Assembly (NCBI GenBank): GCA_017311185.1
Contig: JAESUZ010001735.1
Span: 2,418,001-2,482,000 of the forward strand
Source of the DNA: Proteles cristata cristata
Lineage: Eukaryota; Chordata; Mammalia; Carnivora; Hyaenidae
Length of the DNA: 64,000 nt
Direction: 5' to 3'
Part shown: piece by piece, positions 48,250 through 58,179 of the stretch
Layout: each line of letters starts with the position of its first letter
Numbering within the stretch: position 1 is the first letter of the stretch
Position numbers and translations under genes: made by a program
Notes under the pieces: generated by a model
Databases searched by the model: none
What the model was told of the DNA's origin: nothing
What the model saw: only the letters and a program-made list of their open reading frames with translations

Positions 48250-48610
48250 CTTAGAGAGAGTAATTGCCCCCCAGATGTCCATTTCCTAATCCCCAGGACC
48301 TGTGAATGCATTCGTTTACACAGCAAAACAGACTTTGCAGGTGCGATTAAGTTAAAGACTTTGAGATGAGGGGATTATCTGGTGAGACCAGTACAATCAC
48401 AAGGCTCCTCATAAGAGGGGGCAAGGGGTCAAGGTCAAAGAGAGGAGATGCGCTTTGAAGCAGAGGCCAAGCACGTGCAGGTGGAGGAAGAGGCCTCCAG
48501 ACGCTGGAACAGCGAAGGGCGCCGATTCTCCCCAGAGCCTGCGGCGCCTGAAGCTGATTTGGAACCTCTGACCTCCCTGATTGTAAGATAACAAATTTGT
48601 GTTGTGACTT
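48250..48610 (+). repeat. Ancient interspersed repeat, family X copy 2
   Basis: gatgtccatttcctaatccc, tgcaggtgcgattaagttaa, gattatctggtgagaccagt, cataagagggggcaagggg, ctccccagagcctgcgg, then tgtgttgtgact near the end. Same general order as copies 1 and 3 but the most diverged. Confidence 0.6.
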
Positions 48611-49055
48611 GGTGACATTCTTGATAGCTTGTTACATGCCACAGGGACCCTTGGGCTATAGGGTGGGGAAGTGGAGGCACAGAGAGAGCCTGTTGTGGGG
48701 GGAGGGGAGGCCGCTGCCATCCGTGAGGGATGCAGCCAGCAGAGCGGAAGGAGCCCTCACCTCCCGCTCCTCCCTCCTGGGGCCCCCCTGCGCGGCCCCC
48801 CTCTGGCCAAGTCCACCCGTGGGGGGCAGGGCAGAGAAGGATGGGGACTGGGTGGGAAGATGGGACAAAGCAGGGCAGACAGACAGACTGACTGCCCGCC
48901 CGGAGGCAGACAAGACCATTAGCATTTGGCTCTGAGAATAATCCCTCGCCCCAGACGACGCAGCAAACGTCAGCTCCCAAAATGAGAATGTTGTCACCAG
49001 TTTTCCATTTCCCCGTTTGCACCGGCCGCCCTGCAAAGCACCTCACATGCGTTTG
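48611..49055. other. GC-rich sequence, no gene recognised
   Basis: The longest open frame of the window (48,435-49,070, minus, 211 codons) spans this and the family X copy. Three other frames overlap it and its translation is rich in Pro, Gly and Ser without domains. I treat it as chance in GC-rich DNA. Confidence 0.45.
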
Positions 49056-49295
49056 AGCAGAAGGCAGCACAGTACGGTGGGTCCGGGGCTCACCCTTCCT
49101 CGGGTGTCCATCTCACTTGGCTACTTATCATCAGCCGTGTGACCTCAGGTAGGTGACCTGACCTCTCTGGGCCTCAGTTTTCCCGTTTGTGAAAGTGGGA
49201 AACAATAGCACCTTCCTCAGAGGGCCACCAGTTTTAAATGAGGTGATCCAGGGAAAGCACTTGGGAAGTTGTCCGGCTCACAGAAAAGTCCTGCA
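49056..49295 (+). repeat. MIR fragment
   Basis: agcacagtacggtgggtccg, gccgtgtgacctcaggtagg, tctgggcctcagttttcccg, tttgtgaaagtgggaaacaa, aatgaggtgatccagggaaa: nearly full-length MIR. Confidence 0.88.
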
Positions 49296-49314
49296 CACGT
49301 GTTCACTGTTTTAT

Positions 49315-49537
49315 TTATTTTTAAAAAATTTCTTTTACATTTATTTATTTTTGAGAGACCGAGACAGAGCACAAGTGGGGGAAGGTCAGAGAGAGAGGAA
49401 GACACAGGATCCGAAGCAGGCTCCAGGCTCCACACTGTCAGCACTGAGCCCTACGCGGGGCTCGAACCCATGAACCGCGAGATCATGACCTGAGCTGAAG
49501 TCGGCCGCTTAACCGACTGAGCCTCCCAGGCGCCCCG
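49315..49537 (-). mobile_element. tRNA-Lys SINE, reverse, type A
   Basis: AT-rich tail, tttttgagagaccgagacag, ccacactgtcagcactgagc, ggctcgaacccatgaacc, ggcgcccc. Near-duplications gtgttcactgttttat and gtgttaactattttat flank it. Confidence 0.94.
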
Positions 49538-49553
49538 AGTGTTAACTATTTTA

Positions 49554-50060
49554 TAATTAGTATCTACATGGGACTGAGATTTGGACCCAGGCTTATTCAG
49601 GCAAATGGTGTGCATGGTGACAGCTCAAACCTATTCCAGGGCAGGTGCCCCCTGATGTGATGTCACAGCCAGGACGCTTCACTCGTGTGGTGTCCTTTCC
49701 CCAAACGCATGATGCCGTGCCACCGTGGCAAAGCCATCACACGCCAACGTTCTACAGAGCACCTGGCCAGGCTGTTCACACCCTCAGGGCCATCCCACAA
49801 CGAGGAAAGACCGAGAAACTTTCAGAGTGGGATCCTGGGTCCGATCCTGGAGCAGAGGGACATCAGTGGGAAAAGGGGTCAGAGCCGAGAGAAGTCTGGA
49901 GTTCTGTTCATAACAACACGCGATGTGGGATTCCTACTTTTGACAAATGCCCAGGTAAAGTGGAACATTTTAGGATGACGTAAAACTGGAACGTTCCAGA
50001 AAACCAAAACTGGGTGGGTGGGTGGGGGGTCCTCTGGACACCTTCTGCTTGTCTTTGTAA
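49554..50060. other. No clear feature
   Basis: Unrecognised, with chance frames of up to 112 codons (49,645-49,983). The words tttgtaacttttctacagat just beyond, at about 50,055-50,110, could be an L1M 3' end but are too short to assign. Confidence 0.4.
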
Positions 50061-50578
50061 CTTTTCTACAGATCTAAAGTGACCCCCAAACAAAAGGTTG
50101 GTATAAAAAAATTGGGGAGAATTTCTGCTGGTGTCCTCAGGGGCACTGGGCATTTTTTTAGTCCTAAATTCACATGAGCAGGGGTGCGGAGAAGAGGTAG
50201 AGAGGGAAGGTTGTGTCCCCGAGAAATGCAAAAATTGTAATGAATTTCATATACTGTTGATTTTTAAGGTCCAATTAAAAGGTACCAGGAAAACGTCTGT
50301 CTCCACGGAAAGGAAATTCATTTGTCACCCTTAGGGGAGCAGAGGAGCCTCTATGCACCTGTGCTGGGGACATGGCTTTCCTCCTGCTTTGAGCAAAAGC
50401 CGGTGACCTGTGTGCTGCCAGCAAGGCCAACCCAAGGCTCCTGCCCCGAGACGGCAGAGGGAGGTACGTACCTGGGGCCACGGGGGTTTTGCTCTGTCCT
50501 GAAAAGCAACGTGTTCTTGGAAAGCAACTCTGAATGTGCTTTTCTTGTCAGCCCCAAGAAAGACGCTTGGCGTCCAGT

Positions 50579-50610
50579 GGGGCGGGGGTGGGGGTGGGGG
50601 TGGGGGGGGG
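50579..50610 (+). repeat. G-rich (GGGGGT)n tract
   Basis: Five G-runs of 4-9 separated by single T or C bases. A strong predicted G-quadruplex on the plus strand. Confidence 0.9.
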
Positions 50611-50829
50611 TGTTTCCAAACGTACATCGTGTGTTCAAACTCACTCCTGTCTTTTTCCTACTTACTTTCCAATGCACCCCCTTTCTCTTCACTTACTGTT
50701 CCATAGGGTCTCGCTGACTGTATCGCGTGTGGATTTCTAGAATCCAAAGACTCCTGGGTGCTTCCATAGTGATTGACAGTCGGTACAGCCCTGCTGCACG
50801 TCCTGTGTGGAGACACTGGTCCAGATGAC

Positions 50830-51513
50830 AAAGGCACGTGCCCTTGGCCTCCACAACTGTACCGTCAGAAACTTATCCCACGGACTTACCTGCACGCACA
50901 CCAAGTGACACGTGTCAGGGAGTAGAAAGAACCCACATGTCCATCATCAATGACTGGTACGTCTATCCATAAGTGGGATGCTCTGCTGCTATCAGAAAGA
51001 ACTAGAGGGGCGCCTGGGTGGCTTAGTCGGTTAAGCGTCCGACTTTTGCTTAGGTCATGATCTCGCGGTTCGTGGGTTCGAGCCCCGCGTCGGGCTCTGT
51101 GCTGACTGCCAGCTCAGAGCCTGGAGCCTGTTTCAGTCTGTGGCTCCCTCTCTCTCTGACCCTCCCTGCTCACACTGTCTCTCTCTCTCCTAGAAGTAAA
51201 TAAAAAACATTAAAAAAAAAAAAGAACTAGAAAGTTCTTTATGCACCAACATGGGAAGATATCCAAGACACCTTAAGTGGAAAAAGCTCTATTCAGAGAA
51301 TGTGTATAATTTACTACTTTTGTATAAATGGGGGAAGTGAGGACTTATTTGCATATGTACTTGTACTTGAATAAAGAAACTTTGGAAGAATATATACAAA
51401 ATGAAGAACGGAGGTGACTTTGGGGGCGATGTGTGGAGGTAGGAACTGGGCAAAGGGGAAGAATAAGACGCAACTGTTTACTCTCTTCTGGGATGCGGAC
51501 AATACAATTTATC
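50830..51513 (+). repeat. Ancient HAL1/L1M 3' region, split by a SINE
   Basis: Before the SINE: gaacccacatgtccatcatc, atgactggtacgtctatcca, taagtgggatgctctgctgc. After it: caacatgggaagatatccaa, aagtggaaaaagctctattc, cttttgtataaatgggg, gacttatttgcatatgtact, aactttggaagaatatatac. This is the old L1-lineage 'acctaaatgtccatc ... gatctccaagata ... aagtgaaaaaagc' order. The type-B SINE at 51,008 and an L1 3' piece at 51,525 interrupt it. Confidence 0.78.
51008..51220 (+). mobile_element. tRNA-Lys SINE, type B
   Basis: ggggcgcctgggtggcttag, gactgccagctcagagcctg, ctctcctagaagtaaataaa, A-tail. Exact 11-bp duplication aaagaactaga at 50,997-51,007 and 51,221-51,231. A- and B-box words intact. Confidence 0.97.
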
Positions 51514-51524
51514 AAAAATCTACA

Positions 51525-51645
51525 AGCTGAGGACTGATGGGTATGGGGGGGAGGGGAAGGGGGGAGATGGGCATGGAGAAGGGCACCTGTGGGGATGAGC
51601 GCTGGGTGTTATACAGAAACCAACTTGACAATAAACTATTTTTTA
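51525..51645 (+). mobile_element. Very short L1 3' UTR insertion
   Basis: Only the G-rich end of the carnivore L1 3' UTR (agctgaggactgatgggtat, ggggatgagcgctgggtgtt, cttgacaataaactattttt). Exact duplication aaaaatctaca at 51,514-51,524 and 51,646-51,656 shows a true, extremely truncated insertion. Confidence 0.9.
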
Positions 51646-51659
51646 AAAAATCTACATAC

Positions 51660-51946
51660 AAACCAGGGGTTGGGGAAAGTGGAGAAGAGAGAGGGAAAGA
51701 ACACAAAACTTGGTGCTCGCTATGCAGCTCATCTTGCAAGAAGTGAAAGAAAATAGAATCGCAAGAAAATGGGAGCCTCCTAAGGTATTTTCAGAACAAA
51801 GCAAGGGTAGAGAGGGGGAGAGAGAGACAGAAAGGGAAAGAGAAGAAGTACAAGAATCTTCCAAATGGTTTGCAATGAAACTGAAATCGGACAACCATAG
51901 AAATCTAAATGTGGCGTATTTTTAACTGATAAAAAAGATTCTGAAT
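51660..51946. other. Purine-rich sequence, no gene
   Basis: A-rich and (GA)-rich stretch, including gagagggggagagagagac near 51,811. No family is recognised. Confidence 0.4.
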
Positions 51947-52158
51947 GGGGGCACTTGGATGACGCAGTCATCTGACTTTGGCTCAGGTCATGATCTCACC
52001 GTCTGTGAGTTCAGGCCCTGCATCAGGCGCTGTGCTGACGGCTCAGAGCCTGGAGCCTGCTTCGCATCCTGTATATCCCTCTCTCTCTGCCCCTCCCCTG
52101 TTCATGCTCTGTCTGTCTGTCTGTCTCTCTCTCAAAAATACATAAAAACATTTTTAAA
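51947..52158 (+). mobile_element. tRNA-Lys SINE, type A, diverged
   Basis: gggggcacttggatgacgca with a 10-bp loss in the A-box area, cgctgtgctgacggctcaga, ctctctctcaaaaatacata. More diverged than neighbours; no clear duplication. Confidence 0.9.
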
Positions 52159-52362
52159 AAGTGCAGAAAATCAGAAGGCCAAAATCATATATAATCAACT
52201 CTAATGCAGACAACATCCAGCATTGGAATATGTAGAATTCCAGAACCTTCCTATGTGATGATTCTTTTAAAAAAACAGTTACAATCCAATGCTAGTTTAA
52301 AACCTGTCTCTGTAATTTAACAATATGTCATTAAAATGGGTTGGTCATTAGTTATTCTTCTA
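52159..52362. other. No feature recognised
   Basis: AT-rich unique sequence between two SINEs. Confidence 0.4.
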
Positions 52363-52376
52363 CAACATATTTTTAA

Positions 52377-52586
52377 TTTTTTTAATGTTTTATTTATTTC
52401 TAGGAGAGAGAGAGACAGCGTGAGCAGGGGAGGGTCAGAGAGAGAGGGAGTCACAGGCTGAAACAGGCTCCAGGCCCTGAGCTGGCAGTCAGCACAGAGC
52501 CCGACGCGGGGCTCGAACCCACGAACCGCGAGATCATGACCTAAGCGAAAGTCGGACGCTTAACCAACTAGGCCACCCAGGCGCCC
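52377..52586 (-). mobile_element. tRNA-Lys SINE, reverse, type B
   Basis: tttttttaatgttttattta, ttctaggagagagagagaca, ctggcagtcagcacagagcc, gggctcgaacccacgaacc, ggcgcccc. Exact 14-bp duplication caacatatttttaa at 52,363-52,376 and 52,587-52,600. Confidence 0.97.
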
Positions 52587-52600
52587 CAACATATTTTTAA

Positions 52601-53585
52601 ATAACTGCTTTTCTTCGTCTTCTGAAAGCATCAGGACTGAGCCAGCCCTTTACATTAGTCATTATTTTCCTTTGCACCCTTATAAGTTATGCTTCCGTAA
52701 ACATCTTCCGTGTGCAAACTGTGCACACCTCCTTGACATTTTCCGTAGGATAAATTCATGGCTTTCAAATTTCTCAGTCCAACAGGACCACGTTAGGCTC
52801 TTGCTGTAACAGGGCACATCACAACTGTCAGAAAGTGTATACCAATTTAATTGCTTCTCTGTGGCCTTTCAAAGGAATCATTAGGCACCCGAGTTCTGCT
52901 TTCGCTCACCGAATGAGCAGAGAGATTTCGTTCTCCCTAATTGGAAAAGATTCGGCCAGGAGCACAGCCTAACGCTGGTCACTAATAACCCCTTTGATCT
53001 GCCCCAGGACACGTCAAAACAAGTTTGCCCCTTCCCTCTGAGGGCACTTGGAATTCGACTGTCCAATGAGCTACTCTCTCTGTCCAGCCATCGCTGACCC
53101 TTGTGGACATGAAGGACTGTCCTGAGATGCCTCTGGAGCCAGGGACCCCGGCTCCTCAGTCAGGTGATGGCATATAACCTGCCCCCGACCACACATCCTA
53201 TAGGGGCCAGTGGTCCCGCGCACCTAATACGCTCAAATGAAGCCTTATTGAGCGGGGAATGTCCTACCTATTAGGCATATCAACACTTTAAAAAAATTAA
53301 ACACCTAGTGTCTTTTTTGGGCTCAGTCTCCGTCCCTGGGGGGTCCTGGAGCACATTACCCCAATAGGATGTTGGATCTCAGCGCTCTGGAGGCTGGAAG
53401 TCCGCGGTCAGGTGCAGACGCGGTCAGGTGAGCACGCTTGTCCAGGTCACAGACTTCCTGCGCTGGGACAGGTCAGGGAGCTCGCTGGGGGGCTCTTCCA
53501 CTGGGGCACTGACCCCGTTCCCCAGGGCTCCAGCCTCCTGACCTAAGCACCTCCCAAAACGCCTCATCTTCTAATACCAGTGATG
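52601..53585. other. No clear feature
   Basis: Unrecognised sequence. The last part may belong to the LTR-like element that follows, since the outer edge of that element is not defined. Confidence 0.35.
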
Positions 53586-53589
53586 AGGT

Positions 53590-54440
53590 TTTGGGGGTGA
53601 TGGTGGGGTTCAGAGCCGACAGCCCAGAAAGAATTCTGGAAGACGTCTTTGGTGCAAAAAAGGTGATTTTATCAAAGCACGGGGACAGGACCCGGGGGCA
53701 GGGAGAGCTGCCCTCATGGGTCCATGAAGAGAGACTGGGAGTCGGCAGAGGTAAAGACCTGGAGAAGTTTCCAATGACATTTTTGTATAAGAAGACTCAC
53801 AGGGGGGCGCCTGGGTGGCTTAGTCGGTTAAGCGTCCGACTTTCGCTTAAGTCATGATCTCGCGGTTGTGGGTTCGAGCCCCGCGTCGGGCTCTGTGCTG
53901 ACTGCCAGCTCAGAGCCTGGAGCCTCTTTCGGTCTGTGACTCCCTCTCTCTCTGACCCTCCCCTGCTCACGCTGTCTCTCTCTCTCTCTCCTAGAAATAA
54001 ATAAAAAAATATTAAAAAAAAAAAAAGAAGACTCACAGGATACTGGAGCCTCTCTGTTGTCAAGCTAAGGTTGTTTTTCTGTCTAGCAGAGCATCAACAT
54101 TCAGACAACAGCAGAGTTCCTGGAGAAATGTTAGACTCTATTTTCTTCAAGTATTTGTCAGTGCGCTGCAGGTTATAAGGAAAGTTAATTTTGTCCGCCA
54201 TTTTCTTCTTGTTTCTCACACCATCCGGAGGGGAGGGTGATGTTAGGGGCTCCAGGAAACTGAGTCTGTAGCTTTCTGGAGATTAGGCTGTTGATAAGAT
54301 TGCTCTTTCCTTGTAATTTCCTAAGCTATTTGTAAAGTGACAGAGACCCCTGTCCTCCGTGACTGCGATCTCTCTCAGTTAGCCATTGTTTTCTTTCCTT
54401 TCCTTTGTTCTCGGGGCAGCCAGGAGAGCCTGAGGCCTGT
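53590..54440 (-). repeat. Probable carnivore LTR (endogenous retrovirus relic), split by a SINE
   Basis: Words such as agaaagaattctggaagacg, tcaaagcacggggacaggac, ttgtcaagctaaggttgttt, cagacaacagcagagttcct, ttttgtccgccattttcttc recall an LTR I have met at several carnivore loci, here on the reverse strand. No internal viral gene adjoins, so it is at most a solitary LTR. The type-B SINE at 53,804 divides it. Edges are not defined and the family name is unknown to me. Confidence 0.45.
53804..54023 (+). mobile_element. tRNA-Lys SINE, type B
   Basis: ggggcgcctgggtggcttag, ctgactgccagctcagagcc, tctctctctcctagaaataa, A-tail. Exact 15-bp duplication aagaagactcacagg at 53,789-53,803 and 54,024-54,038. 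It lacks one base pair of the usual gcggttcgtggg (here gcggttgtggg), next to the B box. Confidence 0.97.
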
Positions 54441-54621
54441 CACACGCGTCCCACCTTGGGAGGGGGGCGGGAATGCCAGCTTGTACTCTGCCCGCAGTTT
54501 GCCTTGTGCTTCCTCATCACCATCACGCTGAGCTTTAGGATTCCAGCATGAACTTGGGGCCGACACCAACTTTCAGAACATACAAGGATCCCTAGGGGTG
54601 GAGCCTGAGATGGAGGTTTGT
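54441..54621. other. No feature recognised
   Basis: GC-rich unique sequence before the L1 target site. Confidence 0.4.
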
Positions 54622-54631
54622 ACCCAAGTGA

Positions 54632-55070
54632 TTTTTTTTTTTTTTACAAATAGTTTATTGTCAAGTTGGTTTCCATGTAACACCCAGTGCTCATCCCCAC
54701 AAGTGCCCTCCTCCATGCCCATCTCCCCCCTCCCACCCCACACCCATCAGTCCTCAGTTTGTTCTCAGCATTCAAGAGTCTCTCATGGTTTGCCTCTCTC
54801 CCTTTCCCCAACTATTTCCCCCTTCTTCTCCCCCACGGTCCTCCATTAAGTTCCTCCTAATCCTCCTATACATGCAAACATATGATATTTGTCCTTCTCT
54901 GCCTGACTTATTTCGCTCAGCATAACACCCTCAAGGTCCATCCATGTTGCTACACGTGGCCAGATTTCACTCTTTCTCATTGCCATGTAGTATTCCATCG
55001 TGTAGATAAACCACATCTTCTTGATCCTTTCGTCTATTGATGGACACTTAGGCTCTTTCCATGTTGGTGG
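54632..55070 (-). mobile_element. 5'-truncated LINE-1, reverse
   Basis: T-run, acaaatagtttattgtcaag, then the reverse of the G-rich 3' UTR and the ORF2 tail. The reverse-strand frame within it (54,846-55,109) reads KEPKCPSIDERIKKMWFIYT, then WMDLEGVMLSEISQAEKDKY. Duplication acccaagtga at 54,622-54,631 and 55,071-55,080. Same subfamily as the copies at 671 and 11,800. Confidence 0.93.
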
Positions 55071-55080
55071 ACCCAAGTGA

Positions 55081-55655
55081 ATTTTTGAGGGAGAACTCAC
55101 TAGAGACAATCTGTAAAGAGGTGAGGGGAGAAGGGTAGGGCGAGTTCAGAACCACGGGACGGTGTGGTTCCGCCGAGGTGCTAGTCTTTGCCTGGCCCTG
55201 CTGGGAGCTCCGGAATGTGGGCGACATCACAGAGCTGTCCCCCTGTCCCCTTGAAGCCCTTTGTCCCCGCCCCCCAGTGTGGGGGAGCACAGAGGACAAT
55301 TGTCCAGGAACGGGTGTAGCTATGAGCTGGCAGAGGGGTGCGTGAGCCCAGTGAAGGCACCCACACCACGCACCAACTGCGTCTGCCCATCATGCGGGAT
55401 AAATCACCCCCATGAAACATGCCACCATTTCAGAGAAGACTAAAGTCCCAGGGACATTGATAACAAACCCTGGTCCCCTCCATTTCCTTACAGAGGTAAC
55501 CACTGTCCACAACTACGATGCAACTTTGCGGGTTGTTAGGCTTTTGTTGTTTGGGTTTGTTTTGTTTTGTTTTGTTTTTGTTTTGTCTACACGCATGCAT
55601 TATAGCTAAAGAAAACAGTAAATAATATTGTTTGTGTCCAGAAATTGCATCCTCT
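55081..55655. other. No feature recognised
   Basis: Unique-looking sequence with a T/G-rich run (ttttgttttgttttgttttt near 55,560). Chance frames only. Confidence 0.4.
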
Positions 55656-55659
55656 TGCT

Positions 55660-56215
55660 TGTTAAGGGTTGAATTGTATTCCCCCCACCCACCCACCCCC
55701 ACACACGTATGCACGTGCACACAGACACACAGACACACACAGACACACACACACACACACACACACACAAATTTCTATGTTGAAGTCCTACCCCGGGGGA
55801 ACCTGTGAAGGTAGGCTTACGTGGAGACAGGATCTTGTCGGGGTCTTTACCTGAAGGTGATCAAGGTGAAAGTAACAGGTGATCAAGGTCAGTAGGATGG
55901 CCCTGCACCCACCCAACTGGTGTCTTTATGAAGAGGGGGCATTTGGAGACAGGCACACACACAGGAAAAGGCCACGGGAAGATGAAGGCAGAGATTGGAG
56001 CGATATGTTTCCAAGCCAGCCAAGACCACAGATCGCCAGCAACCGTCAGAAGCTCATGGAGAGGCAGGTAGCTCGTTCCCTCTCCTGGTTCACAGAAGAC
56101 ACAGACACCCCACCGACACCCTGATGTCACACTTCCCGCCTCCAGAACACGGGACAATAAATTTCTGTTGTTTGAGCCGCGCGGTGTGTGGTGCTTTGTT
56201 AAGGCAGCCCGAGGA
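55660..56215 (+). repeat. Ancient interspersed repeat, family X copy 3
   Basis: ttaagggttgaattgtattc, then a (CA)n expansion, atttctatgttgaagtccta, gacaggatcttgtcggggtc, tggtgtctttatgaagaggg, cctccagaacacgggacaat, aaatttctgttgtttgagcc, gtgctttgttaaggcagccc. The best-preserved of the three copies. Confidence 0.78.
55698..55769 (+). repeat. (CA)n microsatellite
   Basis: CA-rich tract ending in a run of about 16 uninterrupted CA units, lying inside the ancient repeat. Likely length-variable between individuals. Confidence 0.95.
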
Positions 56216-56430
56216 AAGGAATGTGGCGACCTTCTTCCAACACTTGCCGTTTTTGCCTTACCTGGTGAGCGCCTTAGAGGCTTAGATGTACGAGAATATG
56301 GAAATCCACTGTGTTCTTTTTAACTACAACGCAGTATTCCGTGGCCTGGTTTGTTTTCTTTTACTTTATTGAAGGCTTGCTCTCTTGATGAGTCGTGGTT
56401 TACCAAAAGTCATTTCAAAACATCTTTGAT
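56216..56430. other. No feature recognised
   Basis: AT-rich stretch. The words ttttaactacaacgcagtat and ccgtggcctggtttg hint at an old L1 relic but are too short to call. Confidence 0.35.
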
Positions 56431-56433
56431 TTT

Positions 56434-56627
56434 GCGGCGCCTGGGTGGCTCAGTCAGTTAAGCGTCGGACTTCGGTTCAGGTCATGATCTCACGGTCCGT
56501 GGGTTCGAGCCCCGCATGGGGCTCTGTGCTGGCAGCTCAGAGCCTGGAGCCTATTTCGGATTCTGTGTCTCCCTCTCTCTTCCCCTGCCCCGCTCCTGAT
56601 CTCTTTCTCTCCCTCTCTCTTATTTCA
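56434..56627 (+). mobile_element. tRNA-Lys SINE, type A
   Basis: gcggcgcctgggtggctcag, gtgggttcgagccccgcatg, tgtgctggcagctcagagcc, CT-rich end without a long A-tail (tcttatttcaaaatgc). Confidence 0.93.
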
Positions 56628-56634
56628 AAATGCA

Positions 56635-57240
56635 GATCTGAACATGTTTTCTCCTTCCCTAAAATCCTCGATGGCTCCCTATGGCTCTTGCATGGCCTGC
56701 AAGATTTGGCCACTGCAGACACCTCTCCAGTCACAAGCACAACCGAAGGCACTCTTGTCCTCGCTCCCCACTGGTTTCTGCTCAGTTCCTCTAATGTGCA
56801 GTGTGGCCACAGGGACTTTGCACATGCCATGCTGTCCCTCTGCCTTCTCCCCTTGGTTTTAAAGAAAGTGTTTTTAGTTTTTATTTTTTGAGAGACAAAG
56901 AGAGACAGAACATGAGCAGGGGAGGGGCAGAGAGGGAGAGGGAGACACAGAATCTGAAGCAGGCTCCAGGCTCTGAGCCGTCCACATAGACCCCAATGTG
57001 GGGCTCGAACCCTCAAACTCTGAGATCATGATCTGAAGTCAGACGTTTAACTGACTGAGCCACCCAGGCGTCCCCTCCCCTTGGCTTTTGATTCCAGCTC
57101 AAATGTTTCTTCCCCAGGTTACCCTCTTCTGTGTCAGACTGATTCACATCTTATACACATAGCACCACACGCCTGTTCTTAACAACAGTTACGCTCTGTG
57201 AGGCCTTGCATGTAAGTGAGTGCTCCATGTCTGCCGCTCC
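56635..57240 (+). repeat. LINE-2 3' region, split by a SINE
   Basis: ctaaaatcctcgatggctcc, cctgcaagatttggccactg, ccacagggactttgcacatg, ccatgctgtccctctgcctt; after the SINE, ccagctcaaatgtttcttcc and tgtgtcagactgattcacat. The reading order continues across the insertion, so one L2 copy was interrupted. Confidence 0.85.
56862..57074 (-). mobile_element. tRNA-Lys SINE, reverse, type A
   Basis: tttagtttttattttttgag, ctccaggctctgagccgtcc, gggctcgaaccctcaaactc, gagccacccaggcgtccc. Duplication ctccccttggtttt (56,847) against ctccccttggcttt (57,075) flanks it. Confidence 0.95.
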
Positions 57241-57950
57241 CTCTGAAGGATGAGCTTCATGGGATCAGGGACCAAAGCCGACTCGATGTGGGTGCTCCGC
57301 TGTGCCCCTGACCACTCCGGTGAGCCAGACCCTACTTCCCACTGTCAGGCCTTCGATTTTTTATCTCTGGGTTTTCAGGGTTTCGGGTTTAGATTTAGGT
57401 ATGTTTGGGTTTACTCAGGTATTAAAGTCTGTGTCTGCACATACAGAAGGCCAGAGTATTGGGCAATGAACCAGGCACAGCCTCCCCCAGTGAGACGTGG
57501 GAGCTGACCTGCGCACGCTTGGCTCCTTCACCCTCCGGCGGCACAAGTCTGGTGTGTGTGTCCGGCACGGGGTCCCAGAATTGCCCCATTTGCCCACGGT
57601 GGTAACTGGCCTGATAATACAGTCAGTGTTGTCTGCCTTCCCTTCCTGGACTCACATCCCCATCTGGCTGTGCTTGCTTCTTGCACTTCCCCGACAAGCC
57701 ACTCCGTGTGCAAAGCCTTGCACTTGACTTGGACTCAAACCCTTGGGTTTCAGGGGAAAACCCAGATAGGAAATGTCCTGTCTCCAGTAGCTGGCATGAT
57801 ACACAAGCATAGGGAGCCCTCCGTAAAAATATTTCTCAAGTGAATGACTAAATGAATAAGGGAACGCACAAACGTAAAGAAAAAGCCAATTATCAATGGT
57901 CCTGAGGTTGAGAAACTCTATTCTAACTTCTTTTCAGCTCTCAAAGTCTA
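57241..57950. other. No feature recognised
   Basis: Unique-looking sequence with overlapping chance frames near 57,250-57,840 (up to 95 codons). Confidence 0.4.
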
Positions 57951-57956
57951 GAATTC

Positions 57957-58170
57957 TTTTTTTTTTTTTTTTTAAGTTTTTTAAAGTATTTCTTTTGGGA
58001 GACAGAGAGTGGAGGAGGGGCAGAGAGAGAAAGGGAGAGAGAAAACCCCAGGTAGGGTCTGCGCTGTCAGCGTGGACCCCAAGGCGGGGCTCGAACCCAC
58101 AAACCGTGACATCACGACCTCAGCCGAAACCAAGTCAGACGCTTAGCCAACTGAGCGCCCCAGGAGCCCC
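57957..58170 (-). mobile_element. tRNA-Lys SINE, reverse, diverged
   Basis: T-run, gagacagagagtggaggagg, ggtctgcgctgtcagcgtgg, ggctcgaacccacaaaccgt, ctgagcgccccaggagcccc. The CT-rich part is shortened. Weak duplication (tcaaagtctagaattc against ctgagtctatgattcc). Confidence 0.9.
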
Positions 58171-58179
58171 TCTGAGTCT

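Noticed and set aside
48435..49070. Longest open frame (211 codons, minus strand)
   Set aside because: It crosses an ancient repeat copy, is overlapped by several other frames on both strands, and its Pro/Gly/Ser-rich translation has no recognisable domain. Long frames are expected in GC-rich DNA.
55560..55590. (TTTTG)n run as a SINE tail
   Set aside because: No SINE body lies beside it on either strand and no duplication flanks it. It is a simple low-complexity run.
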